Below are positions 45,296-52,940 of a DNA stretch of 64,000 nt, one piece after another (position 1 is the first letter of the stretch; every line of letters begins with the position of its first letter). Source of the stretch: Catalimonadaceae bacterium JC749 (lineage in GTDB: Bacteria; Bacteroidota; Bacteroidia; Cytophagales; Cyclobacteriaceae); the NCBI GenBank assembly GCA_021730635.1, contig JAJNNC010000005.1, forward strand, positions 186,001-250,000. The letters run 5' to 3'. The notes under the pieces are model-generated. The model was not told the origin of the DNA, did not search any database, and saw only the letters and a list, made by a program, of their open reading frames with translations. Position numbers and translations under genes: made by a program.

Positions 45296-46189
45296 TTATT
45301 TGATTCGGTTGGTGAGCTTCATGCGGCTGAGCCAGTCCCAGCATAGGATGGTCCAGGCGTTGAGGGTGCGATCATCGGGAGCCATGCCATAGCCATGTCC
45401 GCCATATTCAAAGATATGCATTTCCGTCGGCACCTTGTGTTCCTGTAATTTCAGATAGAAGTGGATACTGTTTTCCGGTGGCACGACAGTATCATCCGAC
45501 GAATGCACCAGAAAGGTAGGCGGGGTCATACTATTGATCTGGGATTCATTGGAAAGAGAATCTACCAATGCTTTTGCAGGATTAGGTCCTAACAGATGCA
45601 GGCGGGAACCTCTGTGGGTAAACTTGGAATTGAGAGAAATGACCGGATAGACCAGGATCATAAAATTTGGCCGGCTATTGGTTTGGTCAATGGCATTGTC
45701 AGCGTCTGTTATCCCACTATCGTAGTGTGTGCCTAAAGTGGAAGCCAGATGTCCGCCTGCTGAGAATCCTATCACACCGATCTGATCAGGATTGATCCCA
45801 TAGGTACCGGCCTGATGGCGGATCATGCGCATAGCCCGTTTGGCATCGTTTAGCTGTATGGGATGATGATAGCCTTCGGCTTGTGGAGAACCCAGCCGGT
45901 ATTTGAGTACAAAGGCAGTGATGCCCATACTATTGAACCAACGGGCAATGGCATGCCCTTCATGGTCTATAGCCAGGTTGGCATAGCCGCCTCCCGGACA
46001 AACCAACACGGCTGCACCGGTGGCTGAGTCTTTCGGTGCCTGGTAAATCATAAGAGAGGGTTTGTCTTTTGGCGTGCTTCCTAAAGCGCCGGGAGCACCT
46101 TCCGGCCAGAGCAGAACTTCTTCCTGGGCGAATACGGTATGTAGCGAAATAAGCAGGAGCAAAGTAGTATAGTAAAAAAGAGTCTTCAT
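45296..46189 (-). CDS. Secreted alpha/beta hydrolase, acetylesterase-like
   Basis: A 297-residue hydrolase with a signal peptide (to HTVFAQ). The oxyanion region CPGGGYANLA, nucleophile GFSAGG (Ser143), Asp in HSSDDTVVPP and His in EYGGHGYG complete the triad. It resembles BD-FAE/acetyl-xylan esterase-like enzymes that remove acyl groups from plant glycans. The trehalase gene lies 91 bp upstream on the same strand. Confidence 0.83.
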   Translation of the reverse strand: MKTLFYYTTLLLLISLHTVFAQEEVLLWPEGAPGALGSTPKDKPSLMIYQAPKDSATGAAVLVCPGGGYANLAIDHEGHAIARWFNSMGITAFVLKYRLGSPQAEGYHHPIQLNDAKRAMRMIRHQAGTYGINPDQIGVIGFSAGGHLASTLGTHYDSGITDADNAIDQTNSRPNFMILVYPVISLNSKFTHRGSRLHLLGPNPAKALVDSLSNESQINSMTPPTFLVHSSDDTVVPPENSIHFYLKLQEHKVPTEMHIFEYGGHGYGMAPDDRTLNAWTILCWDWLSRMKLTNRIK

Positions 46190-46216
46190 AGGTTAATGGG
46201 GGAATGTTAAAATGAT

Positions 46217-46266
46217 GAATGTTGAATGAAAGAATCATTGAATGCTTGAATGAGAGAATACGAATG
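46217..46266. repeat. Degenerate 8-bp tandem repeat (TTGAATGN)
   Basis: GAAT cores occur at 46217, 46224, 46232, 46240, 46248, 46256 and 46262, an 8-base period for most of the run. It lies in the 91-bp gap between the trehalase stop and the esterase start. An open + frame here is a by-product of the repeat. Confidence 0.7.
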
Positions 46267-46280
46267 GTTCACTTTCTTTT

Positions 46281-47855
46281 TTACTGCACCTGGTTGATGA
46301 GTTTTAACAAAACACCATTAGACCAGCCGAAGCCATCCTGTACGGGATATTCTCCACCGCCGGCTTCCAGGGTAATATCATATACATTGTATTTTTCTAC
46401 CAGTTTCCCGGTGTTTTCATAGACTCTGATATTGTTTTCAATCCATTTGTCTTTGATATCTCCGGCCAGTTTGTCAAACCCATAATGATAAAGTCCCTGG
46501 ATAGCAATCCATTGCAGAGGAGCCCATCCGTTGGGGGCATCCCACTGTTGTCCGGTAGTAACAGTAGTAGTAGGTAGTCCGCCTGGCTGAAGGAAATCCT
46601 TTTCTAACCTACGGGCTACCATACGGGACTCCCGGGCACTGCTGATCTGGAAGAACAAAGGATAGGCAGCCGCCAGCGAAGGTCTCCACGGATTTTCTTG
46701 GGTCACAAAATCATAGTCAAGGAAGAATTTTTTCTGAGAGTCCCAGCAATACTTACGGATAGCCTCTTTTCTGTCAGTCGCTTTTTGCTCGTAAGCGCGC
46801 TGATTGACCGAATCGCCAGCCAGTCCATACGCTTCGGCTATGGTTTGTTCCAGGTGGTACAGCAGACAGTTAAGGTCAACCGGTATCAACTCAGTGGTAT
46901 GGATGGTACTTAAATCTTGCGGGTCGCGCAACCATCGGCTGCTGAAATCCCAACCAGACTCGCAGGCAGCACGGATATTCCTGTAAAACTGTTCCTGATC
47001 CTGTTTCGTCTTTTGCGCGAGGCTGTAGTCTTCCTTATAAGCCTCTGCCCGTGGAGAAGGACGGTCGTCCCAGTAACGATTCAGGATGGTCTGCTCATCC
47101 AGTTTCACCACTCTCCGGAAGGCAGGGCGATCGGTAGTGAGCTGTTCCGAGCCATCCATCCAGAAAAGATATTCCTTTTCCAGGTAGGGAAGATACTTCA
47201 CCAGCAGAGAGTCACCTTTTATATCGGCCAGGAGTTGTACCATCAAGGAATAGAATGGAGGCTGAGCACGGCTTAAGTAGTAGGTCCGGTTGCCATTAGG
47301 GATAAAGCCTCCCTGTTCTATCAGGAAAGAAAAATTATCCACCATGTTTTCAATCATATCATAGCGTTGGGAAACCTCTAGTCCGAGCATGGTAAAGTAA
47401 CTATCCCAGTAGTAAATCTCCCGGAAACGGCCCCCCGGAACGATGTAGGCATTGGGCAGGCTGATCAATGAGCCATTGGGTTCTTCCGTGGGCTGTCGGG
47501 TCAATACCGGCCATAAGGCCTGAATATGTTCTTGAATAGTTTGGGCGGTATCACTAAGAAAACCGGAGGAGGGACTGACCGGAAGCTGGAAATGCTCCAT
47601 TACAAAGGCTTTCAGGTCAAAGTCAGCCTGATCTTTCTGGGCCTTGTATTGCTGGACAATAGTTTCTGGGGGTGAAAGAGGGATACAATCGGGAAATGTT
47701 TTGGAGTCTTCAAAGACAGGTTCCAACTGCACAGCCTTAAAAAGTTCACCATACTTCACATCGGGTGCCACCTGGGCCCATGCATGGGAAAGTACGGTTA
47801 GCAGGAAAGTAAGTGAGAAAAATAGGGGTTGTGCTATAGCGATGAGAAGCCTCAT
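46281..47855 (-). CDS. treA: Periplasmic alpha,alpha-trehalase (GH37)
   Basis: A 524-residue enzyme with a signal peptide (to SHAWAQ). GH37 signatures are both present: PGGRFREIYYWDSYF and QWDAPNGWAPLQWIAI. Other conserved segments are PNGNRTYYLSRAQPP and SGWDFSSRW. It splits trehalose to two glucose units in the periplasm. Length is normal for TreA. It heads a pair with the esterase gene, separated by the 46217 repeat. Confidence 0.95.
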   Translation of the reverse strand: MRLLIAIAQPLFFSLTFLLTVLSHAWAQVAPDVKYGELFKAVQLEPVFEDSKTFPDCIPLSPPETIVQQYKAQKDQADFDLKAFVMEHFQLPVSPSSGFLSDTAQTIQEHIQALWPVLTRQPTEEPNGSLISLPNAYIVPGGRFREIYYWDSYFTMLGLEVSQRYDMIENMVDNFSFLIEQGGFIPNGNRTYYLSRAQPPFYSLMVQLLADIKGDSLLVKYLPYLEKEYLFWMDGSEQLTTDRPAFRRVVKLDEQTILNRYWDDRPSPRAEAYKEDYSLAQKTKQDQEQFYRNIRAACESGWDFSSRWLRDPQDLSTIHTTELIPVDLNCLLYHLEQTIAEAYGLAGDSVNQRAYEQKATDRKEAIRKYCWDSQKKFFLDYDFVTQENPWRPSLAAAYPLFFQISSARESRMVARRLEKDFLQPGGLPTTTVTTGQQWDAPNGWAPLQWIAIQGLYHYGFDKLAGDIKDKWIENNIRVYENTGKLVEKYNVYDITLEAGGGEYPVQDGFGWSNGVLLKLINQVQ

Positions 47856-47949
47856 TGTATAAAAAGTTATGTGGATACCATGTATAATACCAAATTAGTT
47901 CAACAGTAGTGCACAAGTAAATTTTACAAAAAGTCTATTTATAGCCAAA

Positions 47950-48130
47950 CCAAAAACCCAAAAAGAGCCTGTTTTATGATTGTTTTGATACTTTTCCAAT
48001 CGATGAAAAGTATCGCAGTGGCGGGGCCACCCTGGCGAACCACCCAAAACTCTTGGGCAAAATATCATTCCACCCACATAACCTTCACACCCTCAACTCC
48101 GTTGCGGCCACGATTTTGCCCATCCTTACA
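47950..48130. repeat. Repeat-like intergenic element with a 10-bp hairpin
   Basis: A perfect hairpin (GATACTTTTC at 47987-47996, GAAAAGTATC at 48005-48014, 8-base loop) is followed by a G+C-rich tail CGCAGTGGCGGGGCCACCC. I recall sequences of this kind scattered between genes of Cytophagales, but only one copy is here. Its hairpin-plus-GC-tail layout parallels the 106-bp repeats at 38644 and 39824 without sequence identity. 48130-48820 holds nothing I can name. Confidence 0.4.
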
Positions 48131-48821
48131 CTCCTTGATTTATGCACTTCGGTTAAACCTAAATGGTATAATTAAAGAAAAAAAGCGTTTTCTCCCAAAT
48201 TATAAAAGGTATTCTTTTGCCAGGAAAAAAGGGTCGCGATCGTTGCGAACAGAGGGCAAGTACTTGTGAAAAAGGGATGCTATATCTATCAAGAGAAAGA
48301 AATTTCTGCCAGATTTTTTGAAGAAGCGACGAAAAGGGGTTGGTAAAAACTATGGATTTGGCAAGGGGTGGCTGCTCACCAGCGTATGTTGATAAAAGGA
48401 AAAGGCTGTTCGTTTACCTGGCCAATTCCAACGACCCGGCAAGTTGAAAAGGAGGCCATACAACCGTACTGGTGGGAATAGTTCTAAAAACATAAGTTCT
48501 ATTCTTTGGAACTCAGATAGAGAAGGGATAGATTTGAATGAACAATGCAGAAAACTAAAATATAGTCCAAAGAACAGTACAAGGTAGGATAGCGAGTAAA
48601 AAGTCAGTAGTCTCTAATGAGTAGTACAGGCTTGTTGGGGTATAATTTTTCAGCGCTTCTTACAACAAAACAAATATACCATGTTGATTTTCAATTTTTT
48701 AAGGAATCGTAAAGTGACAGAAGATTTTTGTTTTCGCTAAGAGTTTATCAAGGTAGCGTTTACATTCATTTTTCTGAATACTACATTTTTTCCTTTTTAC
48801 TAAAAAAATTATCACATAATA

Positions 48822-48854
48822 TTTGACTTTATCCATTATTTTATTGTAAATTTG
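48822..48854 (+). promoter_or_regulatory. Bacteroidota-type promoter of the decayed PorP/SprF gene
   Basis: TTTG at 48822-48825, a 21-base spacer and TAAATTTG at 48847-48854 give a textbook -33/-7 pair (TTTG and TAnnTTTG). Predicted +1 is near 48861, about 125 bases before the pseudogene's homology begins. Confidence 0.7.
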
Positions 48855-48984
48855 TAATGAAATATTACATAAGTTATATAATTATACTTGTGTGTTTGTC
48901 CATACAGTTTTCAGAGTAAATAAAATAAGTTGGTTGGTATCCTGGAATTACTAGGATAATACACAGAGGAGAAGGGCAGTAGAC

Positions 48985-49465
48985 CATGGTGTATCCTTAG
49001 TATATGTTGAACCGGTTAGCCCACAATCCGGGCTATACCGGGAACCAGGGTCCGTTCAAGATTGCCACTGCCACAGAAAAGACCATAAGAAAACAGAAAT
49101 GATGAGCTTCCTCCCTTTTGGCAGTATAGGTCTATCATACTGAAATAAGTACAAGTACACTATCAGCAGGATATTAAAATCATGCCCACCGCCATGGAGA
49201 GGGAACAGGAAGGAAATGCTATCGGTGTGGATTTAGGTGTCAGTTTTATCATACAAGAAATATTCACAGCAGGAGCCAGGATGCGCTTGTCGGGCTGATG
49301 TAACTGGCAGAGCCAACAGCTACAACTGGGTTACTTCTATGACTTTACAATCTCAGCTATGGGACAGTATTTTGATGTTCCCATGAGTTTGTCATCAGCT
49401 TTAGGGTTCCTTACACCCAACGGTGCCATTCATACTTTTAACTTAGTAAAATTCCAACTCGTTAA
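48985..49465 (+). pseudogene. Decayed PorP/SprF-family outer-membrane protein gene
   Basis: Fragments in different frames match the PorP/SprF family, which works with type IX secretion and gliding. The N-terminal part reads YMLNRLAHNPGYTGNQGPFK (family: QYMFNPL..NPAYAG) near 49003-49064. Later come PFGSIGLSY, GVDLGVSFIIQE, DALVGLM and, near 49310-49380, LQLGYFYDFTISAMGQYF, the family's C-terminal strand. Stops and frameshifts interrupt them, and the full family length (about 300 residues) is not reached, so there are also deletions. Confidence 0.75.
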
Positions 49466-49478
49466 CAAAGTCGTAAAG

Positions 49479-49511
49479 TTACCAGCTTCTGGCTGGTAAT
49501 TTTATTTTATT
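49479..49511 (+). terminator. Intrinsic terminator after the PorP/SprF pseudogene
   Basis: An 8-bp stem (TTACCAGC at 49479-49486, GCTGGTAA at 49492-49499, 5-base loop) followed by TTTTATTTTATTG. It shows that the pseudogene was once a separate transcription unit. Confidence 0.75.
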
Positions 49512-49607
49512 GAAAACAGCGCGGGTTTTAAAACATTTTTTTTATTCTCATGATTTTAATATGTGTATTATTTTTTCATTAGTTGGTAAGTTCTTAATTT
49601 TTAAGTC

Positions 49608-50324
49608 ATGGGAATAATCAGAGGAAGTAAAGGAGTTTTGATTTTCACTATATTTTTCATCAGCTCTATATTTTTGGCAAATCTTGATCTAAACGCGCAA
49701 AGTAGCAGTGGGGAATCCGGAACCGAAAATGTCCAACAAGGACAGAATACCCAGGAAATTCCTACGGATGAAACTGCTGTTGCAAAAGGGAGGCAGTTGT
49801 TTGGTCAGCATTGTACTATTTGTCACCAGATTGATAAGCAGGTAATTGGTCCGGCACTAGCCAGTGTCCATCAGCGTCGTCCAATACCCTGGCTACTTGC
49901 CTTTATTAAGAATTCTCAGAATGTGATTAGCAATCAGGAAGATGAGTACGCACAGCAACTGTTTCAACAGTACAACCGGATGGTAATGCCACCCTTTGAG
50001 TTTTTATCGGATGACGACATTATGTCTGTTCTGGCCTATATTCAAGCAGAATCTTCTTCTCCTACTTCGGAAGGAGGTGTCAATGGTGCCAGTAGTGCAC
50101 AAACGGAGTCATTCAATGAGCAAGAAAATCAAGACGTTCAGGACAATATGAGCACGGAAGATGCTGCCCCAGCAGATGATGATCAGAGCCAGAATCCGGA
50201 GGAAGTTTCTACCGGTATCTCGACAGGCTTGGTTTTAGGTATATTAGCAGGAATGTTTATTCTGATAGGGATTATCTTTGCAGTGGCCAGATCATCTACC
50301 AAATCTGCCAGAAAGGTAAAATAA
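49608..50324 (+). CDS. Membrane-anchored c-type cytochrome
   Basis: A 238-residue protein: signal peptide (to NLDLNAQ), a class I cytochrome c domain with haem motif CTICH (69-73) and a distal Met in NRMVMPPFEF, then an acidic, Gln/Asn-rich linker of about 60 residues and one C-terminal membrane helix (about 206-230). It is thus held on the periplasmic face. Likely an electron carrier to a terminal oxidase or other redox enzyme; no partner enzyme adjoins. Confidence 0.85.
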   Translation: MGIIRGSKGVLIFTIFFISSIFLANLDLNAQSSSGESGTENVQQGQNTQEIPTDETAVAKGRQLFGQHCTICHQIDKQVIGPALASVHQRRPIPWLLAFIKNSQNVISNQEDEYAQQLFQQYNRMVMPPFEFLSDDDIMSVLAYIQAESSSPTSEGGVNGASSAQTESFNEQENQDVQDNMSTEDAAPADDDQSQNPEEVSTGISTGLVLGILAGMFILIGIIFAVARSSTKSARKVK

Positions 50325-50391
50325 AAGTGTAGAAACTATACAATGATAAATGGGTAAGCAGAAGGATTGCTTCTCTTACCCTACTTAATTG

Positions 50392-50595
50392 ATGAAAAAA
50401 GCCATAGGAGTTATACTTACACTTATCGGACTCATTGCATCTGTCTTCACTGGTATGCAGGTGATCAGTGATTCTGACAGCTTCACTTTTTTCGGGATGG
50501 ATGTGGTAGTGAGTAAAGCAGACTATACGCCTTTTATTATTAGTGTTGTTATTTTAATTATCGGCCTTATTCTGTGGTCCAGCGCCAGAAGATGA
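50392..50595 (+). CDS. Small two-helix membrane protein
   Basis: About 67 residues: helix 1 (AIGVILTLIGLIASVFTGMQVI), a short loop with FGMDVVVSKADYTPF, helix 2 (IISVVILIIGLILWS) and a basic end SARR. Such proteins are common in Bacteroidota with no known role. The ATG at 50392 is used in place of an adjoining TTG. It follows the cytochrome gene by 67 bases and may be co-transcribed. Confidence 0.6.
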   Translation: MKKAIGVILTLIGLIASVFTGMQVISDSDSFTFFGMDVVVSKADYTPFIISVVILIIGLILWSSARR

Positions 50596-50605
50596 AGCGT
50601 CTGGA

Positions 50606-50639
50606 AAATAAAAAAGCGATGGGAACTTGTCCATCGCTT
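50606..50639 (-). terminator. Terminator between convergent genes
   Basis: A 9-bp stem (AAGCGATGG at 50614-50622, CCATCGCTT at 50631-50639). On the minus strand it is followed by TTTTATTTTCC and so serves the beta-barrel gene ending at 50696; it may also stop + strand transcripts. Confidence 0.75.
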
Positions 50640-50695
50640 AGGTATTGAAATATGTGTCGTTCTACGAAAACGTAAGTATTTTAAGCGCGGATCCG

Positions 50696-51298
50696 TTAGA
50701 AATGAACGGCGAGACCGAGGGTAGCCACACTCAAGGCGCCACGCCCTGCTTCAAAATAGGCTCCAAACTTATCATTGAATTTATATTTGAAACCCAATAC
50801 CGGGCTTAAACGAAGAACTGTGTTATTGCTGTATACATCAGTGCTACCAAATCCTGTGTCTCCACTAAATGACTGAAACTCCAGACCAAGAAAAAGTGAA
50901 ATATAAAAATCTAGTTTTTCCTCATTAAGGTTCAGATCCAGGGCTTCATTGGCTAAAGGAACATAGTGGAAAGAACCACGGGCACCTACAGCCAGAAAAT
51001 CCCATCCGTAATCATATGAAGTGAAATTATAATCCCAGCTGGCATAGCCCACATAAGGACCTACACTGAAGTTTTCATGAAAACCAAATTCTAAAGAAGC
51101 TGTTAAGGGAGGAATGCTGACGGATCTTGTCCCGGTGAAACCATAACCATAATAACCAAAGCCGACACCAAACTGGAATATTTTGTCCCCTTCATTATAA
51201 GCCCTGTCTCCTGAAGGGTCTACATTAACAGTATTTTGGGCCAATGCCATAGAAGCAGCGGTAAATAGCAGCATCACTAATGTTGTAATCTTTTTCAT
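50696..51298 (-). CDS. Outer-membrane beta-barrel protein
   Basis: A 200-residue protein with a signal peptide (to MALAQ). It has alternating aromatic strands (FQFGVGFGYYGYGF, FYISLFLGLEFQSF, LGFKYKFNDKFGAYFEAG) and a C-terminal Phe (LGLAVHF), as expected of an eight-stranded barrel of the OmpA/OmpX-like type. Function unknown. The 5' region reads TTGGAGG near the start, an unusually good Shine-Dalgarno for this window. Confidence 0.8.
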   Translation of the reverse strand: MKKITTLVMLLFTAASMALAQNTVNVDPSGDRAYNEGDKIFQFGVGFGYYGYGFTGTRSVSIPPLTASLEFGFHENFSVGPYVGYASWDYNFTSYDYGWDFLAVGARGSFHYVPLANEALDLNLNEEKLDFYISLFLGLEFQSFSGDTGFGSTDVYSNNTVLRLSPVLGFKYKFNDKFGAYFEAGRGALSVATLGLAVHF

Positions 51299-51759
51299 AA
51301 TTTTGGAGGTTAGTTAAACTTCGATTAAGAAATTCGTAAGAGTCATACTATTTAGTAAATCATTTTGTATATAAAGTAACTACATTCTGTCTGCAAGTAA
51401 GGAGTAAAATTGAAATCGAACAAATGAAATTGTACAAATATTTAAAGAAATAAGGCAAGGTAAACAGAATGTCTACCTTACCTCTACCAAACTTAATTAA
51501 TTAGTGATCCATAAACGCACTTACTCTTACACTTTTTCCAGGTATTCCCTATCCTGAAAATTGCTTCTGTGGCCTATAAGGAATTGGTTTCACCAGGCCA
51601 ATTCCCTCACCTTTGCTGTTATTTCAATATTCAGGCAAGTCAAGGTCAGAAAGATCAGACTGAACAGTTGTTTTTATCATCTTTATCACGGTAAAAAGTA
51701 TAATGATCAGTGTTATGAGTTCCTGGTTATTTGACTGCTTTATCCGGTGAAGTGAAAAG

Positions 51760-51797
51760 AGGTAAACAAAAAAAATAAATTTTAAATTTGTTTACCT
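51760..51797. promoter_or_regulatory. Inverted repeat overlapping a -7 box
   Basis: AGGTAAACAAA (51760-51770) and its reverse complement (51787-51797) flank an AT core holding TAAATTTG (51783-51790), a -7 consensus on the + strand. This may be an operator over a promoter for the 51967 operon, though the leader would be about 170 bases. The rest of 51299-51966 has no gene; another hairpin (GGAATTGG/CCAATTCC) is at 51580-51605. Confidence 0.35.
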
Positions 51798-51966
51798 ATC
51801 CTGGAAAAATGCTATTAAGAGATAAATTGATTGATGCCAGATAAAGTCAGACTTATCAGTCAGTATCATAGGAGAGGCGCTATGGGGCTGGTGCTGGTAT
51901 TAGGCAGCAGAACAAATCAGTGGTCAGAATGCGTCAATGTTTATTTTACCTTTATTACATGCTGCC

Positions 51967-52734
51967 ATGAGCAGGGAACAGGCTAATACAGAATGGATTG
52001 AGAAATATCTGGACGGGACGCTGTCGGCAGAGGAGAAAAAACTTTTTGAAGCACAGTTAAAGCAGGATGAGGAACTGACCGAAGAAGTAAAACTGCATCA
52101 GGATATCCGTTTGGGTATTCAATTGTTTGCTTCCTCCACCCTGAAAGAAACCTTGGGACTGTCTGACCAGGATGCTGTACTATTCAAAAACAGCGCAGAA
52201 CCCAAGCCATCCAATGCGAATGATGGACAGAGATTGTATACCTGGATGGTTGTGGCAGCTTCTCTCAGTACAATTCTTTTTCTTGGATATCTTTTGTTAG
52301 AGAATACTTCTTCCGATCAGGCCTTAGTCTCTTCCTATTATCAGTCATATCCTAATATATTAAATCCGGTGAATCGCTCTGCTATAGCAGCAGAGGATGT
52401 ATTGACACATGCATTGCATGCTTACGAAGAAAGGCAGTTTCAGGAAGCTATTACCTTGTTTGAAAAGCATGAGGGTAATATGCAGGGAGGGTATCGCTTC
52501 TATTACGCCCTAAGTTTTCTTGAAACAGATCAGCCGGAACAGGCAATAGAGATATTGGAAACTGTTGTGGAAGAAAGAGTTCCTTTATTTTATCATCCTG
52601 CCCTGTGGTATCAGGCACTGGCTTATCTTAAGATTAATCAGAAAAGTAAAGCCAGAGAAAAACTGAACATACTGGCTGAAGTAGAAAACAGTTATCAGCA
52701 AAATGCGAACGCTCTGTTGGAGGCCCTGGATTGA
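51967..52734 (+). CDS. Anti-sigma-like membrane protein with C-terminal TPR
   Basis: About 255 residues. The N-terminal cytoplasmic part (WIEKYLDGTLSAEEKKLFEAQL...DEELTEEVKLHQDI) is the helical pattern of Bacteroidota anti-sigma/zf-HC2-like proteins but lacks the zinc Cys/His. One membrane helix (about 93-113) is followed by an extracytoplasmic TPR region (AYEERQFQEAITLFEKH, FLETDQPEQAIEILETV). The ATG at 51967 is preferred to that at 51937 because the family pattern begins there. The CHAT gene follows by 206 bp. No sigma factor gene adjoins. Confidence 0.7.
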   Translation: MSREQANTEWIEKYLDGTLSAEEKKLFEAQLKQDEELTEEVKLHQDIRLGIQLFASSTLKETLGLSDQDAVLFKNSAEPKPSNANDGQRLYTWMVVAASLSTILFLGYLLLENTSSDQALVSSYYQSYPNILNPVNRSAIAAEDVLTHALHAYEERQFQEAITLFEKHEGNMQGGYRFYYALSFLETDQPEQAIEILETVVEERVPLFYHPALWYQALAYLKINQKSKAREKLNILAEVENSYQQNANALLEALD

Positions 52735-52754
52735 ATGTGTTTTTTTTGTTTTAA

Positions 52755-52782
52755 GTTCTGGGTTCTAAGTTCTGAGTTTAGA
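52755..52782. repeat. Degenerate 7-bp tandem repeat (GTTCTGA)
   Basis: Four units GTTCTGG, GTTCTAA, GTTCTGA, GTTTAGA in the gap between the anti-sigma-like and CHAT genes. It has the same style as the 8-bp repeats at 44670 and 46217. Confidence 0.6.
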
Positions 52783-52940
52783 GTGAGCGTTTCATGATTT
52801 TGCCTTTACGGTTGAGGTTTCTGCGGAAAATGATGCTGTTTTGTCTGTAGAATTACTGTTGGGACCTATCTTCCCGTTCTATTATTTTATGTCAGTTGAA
52901 TTATCCCTAACTTAGCCTGTCATTTATAAGATCATGTGGC

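Noticed and set aside
46219-46422. A 67-codon + strand open frame
   Set aside because: Its N-terminus is made by the 8-bp GAAT repeat and the rest is antisense to trehalase.
47895-48077. A 60-codon minus-strand open frame in the hairpin element
   Set aside because: It reads through the hairpin and GC-rich tail of an intergenic repeat-like element and resembles no protein; frame looks incidental.
48241-48600. Long stop-poor frame (KRKKFLPDFLKKRRKGVG...) in the gap after trehalase
   Set aside because: Contains in-frame stops near 48390, matches no family and has no start signal.
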